Shown here: positions 6,207 to 13,257 of the stretch, one piece after another
Numbering within the stretch: position 1 is the stretch's first letter
Layout of the letters: the number at the start of each line of letters is the position of its first letter
From: an uncultured Bacillota bacterium
Lineage (GTDB): Bacteria; Bacillota; Clostridia; Peptostreptococcales; Anaerovoracaceae
Assembly: GCA_946541435.1 (NCBI GenBank)
Contig: CAMNJK010000011.1
Span: 1-14,772 of the forward strand
Length of the DNA stretch: 14,772 nt
Direction of reading: 5' to 3'
Notes under the pieces: model-generated
What the model was told of the DNA's origin: nothing
Database searches by the model: none
Seen by the model: the letters and a program-made list of their open reading frames with translations, nothing else
Position numbers and translations under genes: made by a program

Positions 6207-7955
6207 TTATTTGACCTTGATCTTTACGGTGACGTATTTCTCAGCGGACAGATAGGTCTCATCTCCCGGTGTGCTGACCAGGACCTGCAGTTTGTAGGTT
6301 CCTTTCTTCAGTCCCTTCTTGACGGTGACCTTGCCGTTGGGCTTCACGCTGATCTTGTTCATAATCTTAGCCTTGTAGCTGCCGTTGACCGCTACCGGAT
6401 ACATAAACACCTCTCCATTGGTCTTCACCTTGATGGCCTTCTTCGTGGTGTTCTTCTTCGTCTTCGCCTTCATGGCCTTGGTCTTGACGGTCAGGGTGTT
6501 GGTCTCACCCACCTTGATCCAGGTGTCGTCAGCCTTACCGTAGTAATCGCCCTTACCGGTGACGGTCAGGATGTACTCACCGCCCTCCGTCGGGAACGTG
6601 TTCGTGGTATCCATGGTCGATGTGTTCGTGAAGGTCAGCTCACAGTCGGTTCCGGCCTTCAGTTCCTTGCCGTTCAGGGTAACCACCGGAGTCAGGGCGA
6701 CTCCCGGATTGGTCTCATATCTCAGATAGGGATACACATCCACAAGCTTCCATTCAACTTCCTGACCCTCTGCATCCAGCATCTTGACGTCTGCAGCGTA
6801 GTCATTCAGGGTCTTGTCGCTGTAGAGGAAGACATATCCCGGGAAGTCTTCGGTGGTGCCGTCATAGCCACTGCCAGCCTTTGCTTTCGCGATGATCTTG
6901 AAGGTGTTGGTACCGCCAATCGGGTTTCCATCCTGATCCACAGCGTCCTTCTCAGCCACTGCCAGTTCCTTGTCCCAGTTCTTGCAGTAGTCTTCGTATA
7001 CATCTTCACCGGCCTCCTCGTCATAGCCCTTGTATCTCTGGACCACGATGTCGTAAGCATCCTCCGGAAGCTCGAAATCACCATTCTTTACTGTGACAGC
7101 CGGTTTATAGGTGGTGCCTTCCGGGATGACGGTCTTCCAGTCCTCGGAATCCGGATCGACAACCACTTCATAATCATTCAGATCCGAAGATCTCTCATTG
7201 AAGTAATAGGTCTTGTATTCATTCTGCTCTTCTCCCTGCGGGTCTGTGAAAGCCGCGTGGAGCGCAATGAAATCCCATTCATCTGAGTTGCGTGTAATGG
7301 TTGATGTAATGGCGTCGCCGGTTGCGGTCACCGGATCGATGCCGACTTTTTCCTGATCATAGACTTCCCAGGTAAAGTTAACATCGTTCACCGGAGCCCC
7401 TTCCGGATTCTCCACGGTGTAATTCATGACCTGCGCCGTGACTTCCTGGGATTTGCCCTTCGCCAGGTAGGGATCCAGATCTGTGCCCACCAGCCTGTAA
7501 TAGCTGGACGCGCAGGTCACGGGATAGGCGTTGGATGTCTGCACCTGTCCGCTGATCTCGGCGGTCAGCTGCAGGGATGCATACAGTTCTTCGGATTCCA
7601 CATCCGCGGGGGTCCCGTTGAATACCAGATAGGCGTCCTTCCCATCAGCTGATGCCGGTTCATATGCAGCGTATTCGGAGCCCTCTGCCACCGTCCACTG
7701 GGGATCCTTGATAACCACCTGTCCGGTCACGTCTTCTCCCTCACTGTCATAGACGGTCGCTTTCATCAGCAGCTTCTGGCCGGGCAGAACGGTATCATTT
7801 CCTTCCTCCGCCGGCATAACGATCAGATAATATGCGTTGCTCGCGGCATCATCCGCGTAGGCGGGCTGCAGGGCAGCGCCGATTCCTACGGCCAGGGCCG
7901 CCGCCACGATCACTGCCAGCAGGATCGCAGGCAGTTTCTTTAATGTCGTAGTCAT
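6207..7955 (-). CDS. Large secreted protein with Ig-like/cell-surface repeat domains, function unknown
   Basis: A 582-residue exported protein. Residues 1-34 form a Sec signal peptide (basic MTTTLKKL start, long Ala/Val core, AYA cleavage motif before DD). The mature part is acidic and beta-rich, with several Ig- or cadherin-like stretches, including the segment around GEYILTVTGKGDYYGKADDTW at about 455-475. The last 90 residues turn strongly basic (KAKTKKNTTKK) and end in a KKGLKKGTYKLQVLVS...KYVTVKIKVK module. That module is common at the C-terminus of surface proteins of Clostridia and some Actinobacteria, where it may hold the protein to the wall. No enzyme motif or LPXTG anchor is seen. 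The start is supported by AAGGAG 6 nt upstream of the ATG. It follows the wall-binding gene by 27 bp with no terminator, so they are probably cotranscribed. The recurring 12-mer lies in-frame at 6873-6884 (AKAG). Confidence 0.85.
   Translation of the reverse strand: MTTTLKKLPAILLAVIVAAALAVGIGAALQPAYADDAASNAYYLIVMPAEEGNDTVLPGQKLLMKATVYDSEGEDVTGQVVIKDPQWTVAEGSEYAAYEPASADGKDAYLVFNGTPADVESEELYASLQLTAEISGQVQTSNAYPVTCASSYYRLVGTDLDPYLAKGKSQEVTAQVMNYTVENPEGAPVNDVNFTWEVYDQEKVGIDPVTATGDAITSTITRNSDEWDFIALHAAFTDPQGEEQNEYKTYYFNERSSDLNDYEVVVDPDSEDWKTVIPEGTTYKPAVTVKNGDFELPEDAYDIVVQRYKGYDEEAGEDVYEDYCKNWDKELAVAEKDAVDQDGNPIGGTNTFKIIAKAKAGSGYDGTTEDFPGYVFLYSDKTLNDYAADVKMLDAEGQEVEWKLVDVYPYLRYETNPGVALTPVVTLNGKELKAGTDCELTFTNTSTMDTTNTFPTEGGEYILTVTGKGDYYGKADDTWIKVGETNTLTVKTKAMKAKTKKNTTKKAIKVKTNGEVFMYPVAVNGSYKAKIMNKISVKPNGKVTVKKGLKKGTYKLQVLVSTPGDETYLSAEKYVTVKIKVK
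6873..6884 (-). repeat. Single copy of recurring 12-mer GCAAAGGCTGGC in the secreted-protein gene
   Basis: An exact match on the minus strand, encoding AKAG in the secreted protein. This is the same reading frame used by the forward copy in alaX. Confidence 0.55.
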
Positions 7956-7982
7956 CTCATTCTCCTTTCGATCTCAGCAGGA

Positions 7983-9485
7983 TCAGTGAATATATACTGT
8001 AGTTCCGACTCCGATATTGTTGTAGAGCCATCCGGAATTGCTTTCGGAGACACGTACCCGTCCCCCGGTACAGTTTTTCCCCAGGGTGCTGTCAATGATG
8101 GATCCGTTGGGATAAACATCGGACCATACATAGCCATTGAATCCGTTTCCCTTTGGTCCGGAACCAGTCAGGTCCAGTCCGTTGTTCCAGTGGGCGTCCT
8201 TGCCGCCGGTCCTGTAATTGTGGTGGGCTGTCTTGCCCTGGACGGTAAAGGTCCCGCTGGGGGTCGGATGACTGGAATCACCGATGCCGCAGGTGAAGGT
8301 GTATTTCTTGGTCCAGTTGCCCTTGCTGCCCTTGTAGACTCTGACCTGATATTTGCTCTTGATGACCTGGATCAGATAGCCTGTCCGGCTGCTCATGTTC
8401 TTGATGGCCTGATCATAGCTGTCGCCCAGATTTCTCAGGCAGACACCTGTCTTCTTGCTGAATTCATACCAGTTGCCGCCGATCTGCTTCTTGCCGGTGG
8501 CCACCTTGCCGCTGCCGATGCAGTATCTGGTCTTGCCGTCGGAGCCCTTGAACCAGCCTGCGCTTCTGGGCGCTCTGCCGCTGGAGAAGAAATAGTAGAG
8601 GCTGCCGTTGATCTTCTTGGCCCCGGTCTGCATCACGCCGGAGTCGGCGAAGTAATACTTGTACCCGGAGATGGTCTTCAGTCCGGTGTACATCTTGCCG
8701 TTCTTGTCGTTGAGATAATACTTCTTGCCGCTCAGGGTCAGCCAGCCGGTCTTCATGCGGCCGTTGTTGGTATTGTAGTAATACTTGCCGCCGTCACGGG
8801 TGACCCAGCCGGTGGCCATATGACCGTTGTCGTTGAAATAGTATTTGTAACCGTTGATCTTCTTGGATCCGGTCACCATCTGGCCGTTGTTCTTGAACCA
8901 GTATTTGTTGCCGTTCAGTTTCAGCCAGCCGGTCTTCATGACGCCGTTGTCCTTGAAGTAATACTTTTCACCGTACAGGGTCAGCCATCCGGTTTTCATG
9001 ATGCCTGTCGCCGGATCGAAATAATACTTGGTTCCGGCGTTGTTCCACCAGCCGGTCTTCATAACGCCGTAGGTGCTGCCCGGAGCTCCCGGTGTACCCG
9101 CTGTGGTATCAAAATAGTAGCGGTTTCCGTTGATGGTCTGCCAGTCGATCACCATAAATCCGGTAGCATCGAAATAGTAGGTCGATGTCCCGAACTTCTG
9201 GAATCCGAGCACCGCGATACCGTTCATGATGTACTTCCACTTACCGGTGGCGGTGTCCTGCTGCCAGCCTTCCCCTTCTGCGGCCTCCATTTCAGGGGTT
9301 TCGGTCTCCACCCCCTCCGGCGCTTCCACGGACACTTCCGTATCCGCCGGTGTCACGGCAAGATCCTGCGTTACAGCCGGTTCCGTCGGTTGATCTCCCC
9401 CTATGCTGTACGCAGAAGCTGCAGCCGGCACGAAGATTACCAACATGCACGCCGTCACGAATAATGCGATCAGCTTTTTCATCAT
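7983..9485 (-). CDS. Secreted cell-wall-binding repeat protein with C-terminal L,D-transpeptidase (YkuD)-like domain
   Basis: A 500-residue exported protein. It has a signal peptide at 1-25 (MMKKLIALFV, cleavage near ASA), an acidic Pro/Glu-rich spacer at about 30-72, then about 12 choline/glucan-binding-type repeats of roughly 20 residues at about 73-350. The repeats follow the pattern GWLTLYGEKYYFKDNGVMKT. Residues about 368-500 resemble a YkuD L,D-transpeptidase: YLIQVIKSKYQVRVYKG, TPSGTF (408-413), IIDSTLGK (463-470) and WLYNNIGVGTTVYIH at the end. The domain normally crosslinks peptidoglycan through a Cys in S-H-G-C-V-R. Here the equivalent reads NCTGGRVRV (471-479), so the Cys position is Arg and the nearby Cys472 is displaced; the usual His before it also appears to be Trp454. 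The domain is therefore inactive or uses an altered site. GGAGAGGAG precedes the start. It is the first gene of a two-gene exported-protein operon. Confidence 0.88.
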   Translation of the reverse strand: MMKKLIALFVTACMLVIFVPAAASAYSIGGDQPTEPAVTQDLAVTPADTEVSVEAPEGVETETPEMEAAEGEGWQQDTATGKWKYIMNGIAVLGFQKFGTSTYYFDATGFMVIDWQTINGNRYYFDTTAGTPGAPGSTYGVMKTGWWNNAGTKYYFDPATGIMKTGWLTLYGEKYYFKDNGVMKTGWLKLNGNKYWFKNNGQMVTGSKKINGYKYYFNDNGHMATGWVTRDGGKYYYNTNNGRMKTGWLTLSGKKYYLNDKNGKMYTGLKTISGYKYYFADSGVMQTGAKKINGSLYYFFSSGRAPRSAGWFKGSDGKTRYCIGSGKVATGKKQIGGNWYEFSKKTGVCLRNLGDSYDQAIKNMSSRTGYLIQVIKSKYQVRVYKGSKGNWTKKYTFTCGIGDSSHPTPSGTFTVQGKTAHHNYRTGGKDAHWNNGLDLTGSGPKGNGFNGYVWSDVYPNGSIIDSTLGKNCTGGRVRVSESNSGWLYNNIGVGTTVYIH

Positions 9486-9575
9486 TTACACTCCTCTCCT
9501 TTTACGCTTCAGTATCATCTTATTAGTTTATCATTGCGTTATGTCTGAAATAAATCCGACACATGATACATAGTT

Positions 9576-9584
9576 ATTATACCA
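9576..9584 (-). promoter_or_regulatory. Extended -10 promoter of the wall-binding/secreted protein operon
   Basis: On the minus strand the sequence reads TGGTATAAT, a perfect TGN-TATAAT extended -10. No clear -35 is seen. The leader to the ATG at 9485 would be about 85 nt and AT-rich, long enough to hold regulatory structure, though none is obvious. Confidence 0.65.
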
Positions 9585-9628
9585 TATTGAACTGGCAGAA
9601 AATACTATCAGTTTCCTTATTTTTCATA

Positions 9629-9659
9629 ATAAAAAGAGCGTACCTTTTCAATACGCTCT
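9629..9659 (-). terminator. Rho-independent terminator of the saccharopine-dehydrogenase-family gene
   Basis: Read on the minus strand, AGAGCGTA (9659-9652) pairs perfectly with TACGCTCT (9642-9635) around a 9-nt loop, followed by TTTTTATT. It lies about 70 bp after the stop at 9729 and upstream of the next operon's promoter, so it separates the two transcription units. Confidence 0.9.
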
Positions 9660-9702
9660 CTCTGATTCAGTTCATTTCGGCATGTGCGCCGAAGCTTCCT
9701 GC

Positions 9703-9724
9703 GCAAAGGCTGGCCAGCCTTTGC
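9703..9724. repeat. 22-bp perfect palindrome made of two inverted copies of GCAAAGGCTGGC
   Basis: Forward copy at 9703-9714 and reverse copy at 9713-9724, overlapping by 2 bp. It starts 5 bp past the stop codon of the oxidoreductase gene. In RNA it would form a 9-bp stem with a GGCC loop, but no T tract follows; the intrinsic terminator at 9629-9659 lies further on. The same inverted pair occurs inside alaX at 14236-14257. Confidence 0.8.
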
Positions 9725-9728
9725 ATCG

Positions 9729-11015
9729 TTATTTGCTGACAGCTGCCAGGAATGCCTTCTCGTTCAGGTCATCCGCATACTCGGAATCCATTTCCTTGAT
9801 GCCTGCCGGGAATTCGTACTTGGCCAGTCTCTCTACGAATGGATCGGGATCGAAGTGCTCCGGACCCCATGCGCCCGCTTCGTTCCAGATGCCCTTGGCG
9901 ATCAGTTCCATCATGATGACCGGGCTGACAGCGGTCTGGGCAACGACGGAGTTGGTGGTGTACTTGGCGATGCACTCCTGGTTGTCCGCTACCTGATAGA
10001 GATAAACGGATCTGTACTTGCCGTCCTTCCAGCCGGTGACCCATGTGCCTGCGCAGCCCTTGCCTGTCATGGTCATGGTGGCGTCTACCGGAGACGGGAT
10101 GACCTTGCAGACGAAGTCACGCGGTGTGATCTCGGAATCGCCCACCTTGATCTTGGTGCGCTTGTCCGCCAGGCCGTACTCTTTCAGTACCAGCAGCTTC
10201 TTCCGGAAGTCTGCGGGAACGCCGTACTTGAATGTGCAGCGGTTGCAGTCGATCTCTCTGGGAACCAGCAGGACTTCTTCGTGCTCTACGTTGATGACTT
10301 CTACATCACCGATGCCGCCCGGGAAGTTGAAGATCTCAGGCTCGGAGAAGTTCTCTGTGCAGAACCAGTGTCCATCCGGGAACTCTTCGTTCTTTTCCCA
10401 GATGACCGGCGGCTGCAGGCATTCCTCGATGGTGGTCCATACGGAGAAACCGAAGTCGGAATCTGTGTTGCCGTAGTTGTCACCGTCACGGACATTGATC
10501 TCATCGATCTTGTCGAACAGGTGCTTCTCAGCATACTTGGCGAATACGTCTGCCATGCCCGGTTCTACGCCGGAACCGCAGATCGCCATCTTGCCGGATG
10601 CTTCCCATTCCTTCTGCTTCGCGAACTGATAGTCACCCAGTTTGATGTAGGACAGTTCGTAGGGCTTCTCCGGATGCTCTGTGCCCAGTGTCATGGCGCA
10701 GTCAAGATATCCAATGCCGATCTCCAGACATGTGTCGAAGATGGTTTCATTCATTCTCGGATCGCAGGCGTTCATGGCGAAATCAACGTCATGCTCTTTC
10801 GCGACGGCCTTGATGCTCTCAGGATCCATCGCGTTGATCTGTGCCGGTACAAATTTGCCGCCGCCGCAGATTTCGTTTGCTACTTTTTCCGCTCTCGCCA
10901 GATCATAGTCAGCGACGACGACTTTTTCAGCCCAATCGCCTTCCGCTCCGGCTCTCTCGATGATCTTCGCTGTTGAAGTTCCAACGCCGCCTGCGCCTAT
11001 AATAAGTATTTTCAT
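9729..11015 (-). CDS. Saccharopine dehydrogenase-family NAD(P)-dependent oxidoreductase
   Basis: A 428-residue cytoplasmic enzyme. The N-terminal Rossmann fold starts at once: MKILIIGAGGVG with the dinucleotide loop GAGGVG at 7-12. An acidic residue at the end of strand 2 (VVVADYD, Asp36) leans toward NAD over NADP. GSGVEPGMADVFAKY (147-161) is the characteristic saccharopine dehydrogenase/carboxynorspermidine dehydrogenase segment, and length and order match the single-domain bacterial members. These enzymes form or split secondary amines between an amino acid or polyamine and an aldehyde or keto acid. No decarboxylase or lysine/spermidine genes are adjacent, so the substrate is open. GGAGGT, 6 nt before the ATG, fixes the start. 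It has its own promoter (11078-11106) and terminator. The AraC gene directly upstream on the same strand is a plausible regulator. Confidence 0.9.
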   Translation of the reverse strand: MKILIIGAGGVGTSTAKIIERAGAEGDWAEKVVVADYDLARAEKVANEICGGGKFVPAQINAMDPESIKAVAKEHDVDFAMNACDPRMNETIFDTCLEIGIGYLDCAMTLGTEHPEKPYELSYIKLGDYQFAKQKEWEASGKMAICGSGVEPGMADVFAKYAEKHLFDKIDEINVRDGDNYGNTDSDFGFSVWTTIEECLQPPVIWEKNEEFPDGHWFCTENFSEPEIFNFPGGIGDVEVINVEHEEVLLVPREIDCNRCTFKYGVPADFRKKLLVLKEYGLADKRTKIKVGDSEITPRDFVCKVIPSPVDATMTMTGKGCAGTWVTGWKDGKYRSVYLYQVADNQECIAKYTTNSVVAQTAVSPVIMMELIAKGIWNEAGAWGPEHFDPDPFVERLAKYEFPAGIKEMDSEYADDLNEKAFLAAVSK

Positions 11016-11077
11016 ATCGATACCTCCCCATGTTATTTCAGCTTGAAATTCCTTCGACGGAATATTCTCTCAATTTA

Positions 11078-11106
11078 ATTTTAGACCTGTTCGCCAAATA
11101 TTGCAA
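11078..11106 (-). promoter_or_regulatory. Promoter of the saccharopine-dehydrogenase-family gene
   Basis: On the minus strand, TTGCAA (11106-11101) and TAAAAT (11083-11078) are separated by 17 bp. The leader is about 55 nt. Just upstream, at 11109-11145, TTGTC/GACAA arms with outer ATAA/TTAT arms form an imperfect inverted repeat. It is positioned like an activator or operator site for the neighbouring AraC protein, which is inference. Confidence 0.55.
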
Positions 11107-11178
11107 TAACAATCTTGTCCCCCTTTCGAGACAATTATGCTGTTGTTCTTCGGCCTTTTATCCGGCTTGTTTCAGGCT

Positions 11179-12714
11179 CTATTTGCGGTCGATCAGGACC
11201 AGTTCTGCCCCGATCCCCTTAAATATCGCCCGAATGCTCAGCGCGTCCGATGCGGTAAAGGTCTCCGAGGAGACCACCGCGCTTCCCTGCAGGTCATCCA
11301 GGAGCAGCTGCCGAAGTCCCCCGCTGCGATTCGGAGCAGTGGCCATCTCGAGCCGCCGGAGGATATGTTCCGCATCCAGACGCCAGCGCAGGATCCTGAA
11401 CTCCCCTTCGAACCCGTTGCTGCGGATCAGGAATTCCGCATCCGGGTCATAATGCCGGAAAATCTTCAGCAGTCCTTCCTGGGATTCGGACTTGCGCAGG
11501 AATTTTGACAGGTTGGTGTCGATGTTGTACATCAGGATCGACATGCTGTCCATGGGTCCCGGGAAATTGCACCGGGTGGTCACGATGTAGTTTTCTCCAG
11601 CAGCGATCACATTCTCCTCCAGTCCCATCAGACGCTGATAGGGCTCCGCCATCACCGCGTTCTCCGGCCGCTCCATGATCTCCGCCAGGGCGGGCTTGTC
11701 CTGCAGCGTCTCCGCGAAGGAATCGTAGATATCGATGTCGATGATCACCGGCGCCGCTTTCACCCGGTCCAGGTAATCAACGTAGACATCGCTGGCCTGA
11801 TATCGGATGGCCTCCTCGATGCGCGCCGGCGGGCAGAGTTCGAATCTGGCGCCGCTTTCCCGGCTGATGACCCTGCCGGCGTATTTCCTGCGGTACTCCA
11901 GGGGATGCATGCCGAACCACTGCTCGAAGTGTTTGATGAAATACCGTACCGCGGAGAAACCCACTTCCTCTGCGATGGCGCCGATCTTCTTGTTGGTTCC
12001 CAGCAGCAGGATCTCCGATTCCTCCACCCGGATATAGCTGAGCAGATCCTGGAAGCTGAGGCCGGTGGCCTCCTTGATGACATGGGACAGATAGTAGATG
12101 CTCAGATGCTCCCGCTCTGCGATCTCCCCCAGGGTCAGCTTCCGGTTGTAGTTATCATACATATAATCGGTGATCCGGTTGAGTCTGCCCGCCAGGATCT
12201 TGTTCCCCTTGTTGCTGGCCTCGTTCCTGAAGATCCCGTCATCCATGACGAAATACTGAAAATCAGCAAGGAGACAGGCGATCAGGTTGTGGGTGCTTTC
12301 GATGACCTTGTGTTCATAGCCGTAGCCCTTCTGCAGAACCTCCAGCATAATCCTGGCAAGGATCCCGCGCAACACTTCCAGACTTTCGTCGTCGTCATCG
12401 CTCACATCGGTAACGAAGAAATTGTTCCGGAGATTATCATAGTAGCGTGAGAAATAGGACAGGTCGATCTGCAGCATCATGACCATGTTGTCTTTGCCCG
12501 TGTTTTCGAAGCTGTGCATCTCGCGGTCGTTGATGATGTAGATGTCTCCCTGCTTCAGTGTATAGGTATAGTACCCGTTGCGCATTTTGATGTTCCCCTC
12601 CAGCACATAGACCACTTCCATATCATCATGAAAGTGGATCGGGTACTCTTTGATATTCGCCGTGATCACATTCACCGGCAGTTCGCTTCTATAGTTGATT
12701 TTTTCTTTCAGCAT
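11179..12714 (-). CDS. AraC-family transcriptional regulator with N-terminal cupin and extra C-terminal domain
   Basis: A 511-residue regulator. Residues about 1-90 are an AraC-type cupin sensor (HFHDDMEVVYVLEG at 27-40, QGDIYIINDREMHSF at 55-69). A helical linker follows. The two-helix-turn-helix DNA-binding domain occupies about 175-280: KLTLGEIAEREHLSIYYLSHVIKEATG, then IGAIAEEVGFSAVRYFIKHFEQWFGMHPLEYRR. Most AraC proteins end there; this one continues for about 230 residues. The tail has VIIDIDIYDSF, SILMYNIDTN and a beta-rich end (EFRILRWRLDAEHILRRLEMA...DLQGSAVVSS). The end resembles the C-terminal beta domain of AraC-GH39 fusions of Clostridia, but the TIM barrel is too short to be an active glycosidase; this is a weak inference. 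The likely ligand is a small sugar or amine. The ATG at 12714 has only a distant purine-rich AAGGAAG upstream. The obvious target is the oxidoreductase gene 163 bp downstream. Confidence 0.88.
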   Translation of the reverse strand: MLKEKINYRSELPVNVITANIKEYPIHFHDDMEVVYVLEGNIKMRNGYYTYTLKQGDIYIINDREMHSFENTGKDNMVMMLQIDLSYFSRYYDNLRNNFFVTDVSDDDDESLEVLRGILARIMLEVLQKGYGYEHKVIESTHNLIACLLADFQYFVMDDGIFRNEASNKGNKILAGRLNRITDYMYDNYNRKLTLGEIAEREHLSIYYLSHVIKEATGLSFQDLLSYIRVEESEILLLGTNKKIGAIAEEVGFSAVRYFIKHFEQWFGMHPLEYRRKYAGRVISRESGARFELCPPARIEEAIRYQASDVYVDYLDRVKAAPVIIDIDIYDSFAETLQDKPALAEIMERPENAVMAEPYQRLMGLEENVIAAGENYIVTTRCNFPGPMDSMSILMYNIDTNLSKFLRKSESQEGLLKIFRHYDPDAEFLIRSNGFEGEFRILRWRLDAEHILRRLEMATAPNRSGGLRQLLLDDLQGSAVVSSETFTASDALSIRAIFKGIGAELVLIDRK

Positions 12715-12740
12715 TTTCGTTCAGTCTTCCTTTTCCGGTC

Positions 12741-13047
12741 GATTTTGTTAAAAAAATATTTTTTGACGCTTGTTTCCCTTCGGTTTTATGTCAACCCGTG
12801 TTCTTTTTTGAGCCTGTGCTTTCAACAATCGGTTTTTCGTGATTTTTTAAGGGTTTTCTGCCTTTTCCACAGGAAATCGAAAATTGTATACGATTTTATC
12901 CAAGGCCGATTGTGGATAACCAAATTTTAACTAATGTTGAAATTTCAATGCCGCGGCATGTCAAGTGTTAATTTTTGGATATTGTTATCCACAGGTTTTT
13001 TATGGTTATCGAACACTTCTTCTCCAAACCCTCACAAATGTGGATTT
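12741..13047. other. DnaA-box cluster in an AT-rich gap (origin-like or DnaA-binding region)
   Basis: The 543-bp gap 12715-13257 is clearly AT-rich. TTATCCACA, the perfect DnaA box, occurs on the plus strand at 12985-12993 and on the minus strand at 12919-12911. TTTTCCACA at 12863-12871 also fits the TTWTNCACA consensus. Weaker two-mismatch boxes lie at 12896-12904 and 13047-13039 (minus). An A/T tract with near-palindromic symmetry spans 12747-12768, and GATTTT recurs at 12741, 12841, 12892 and 13043, recalling unwinding-element 13-mers. The perfect boxes face each other around two adjacent 12-bp palindromes, TTGAAATTTCAA (12937-12948) and ATGCCGCGGCAT (12948-12959). No dnaA, dnaN or rep gene is in the window. 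It could be an oriC, a DnaA titration site or a DnaA-regulated promoter region. Confidence 0.55.
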
Positions 13048-13082
13048 TCAGCCTTTTTCAGCGTTCTTTTAAAAAGTGTTCG
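13010..13082. repeat. 9-bp inverted repeat CGAACACTT/AAGTGTTCG in the intergenic gap
   Basis: The arms at 13010-13018 and 13074-13082 are exact reverse complements. A third copy of the AAGTGTT core lies at 12963-12969, between the DnaA boxes. The function is unknown; regulator sites or part of an origin structure are possible. Confidence 0.4.
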
Positions 13083-13191
13083 CGGACAAATGCGAATCGT
13101 CAGGCATTTTTCATTTCTCAGGATCCGGCATTTCCCGCTGTCTCGGGTCCTTCTATTATATACCGAGATCCCCGCAAAGGCATCGTCAAGA

Positions 13192-13220
13192 TTGACTTTT
13201 TTGCGGAAAAACAGTATCAT
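13192..13220 (+). promoter_or_regulatory. Promoter of alaX
   Basis: TTGACT (13192-13197) and TATCAT (13215-13220), each 5 of 6 to consensus, are separated by exactly 17 bp. The leader is about 30 nt and carries the ribosome site AAAGGAG at 13241-13247. ATCGTCAA at 13182-13189, just upstream, resembles half of the palindromes at 69-84 and 14094-14109. Confidence 0.7.
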
Positions 13221-13257
13221 TTTTGTACATATTTGCATTGAAAGGAGTTCCAATCAG

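Noticed and set aside
7986..9464. Long open frame on the plus strand opposite the wall-binding gene, and similar long frames at 1833-3416, 6186-7286 and 9684-10976
   Set aside because: They lie opposite well-supported genes with signal peptides or clear family motifs, lack ribosome sites and recognisable domains, and are expected from codon bias in GC-rich DNA.
12789..12794. Perfect TTGACA on the minus strand as the AraC gene -35
   Set aside because: No acceptable -10 hexamer is found 15-19 bp downstream on that strand.
12934..13257. N-terminal extension of alaX from an upstream ATG at 12934
   Set aside because: The stretch is AT-rich, has no ribosome site before 12934, overlaps a DnaA box and the alaX promoter, and the AlaX family begins near residue 1 of the 13258 start.
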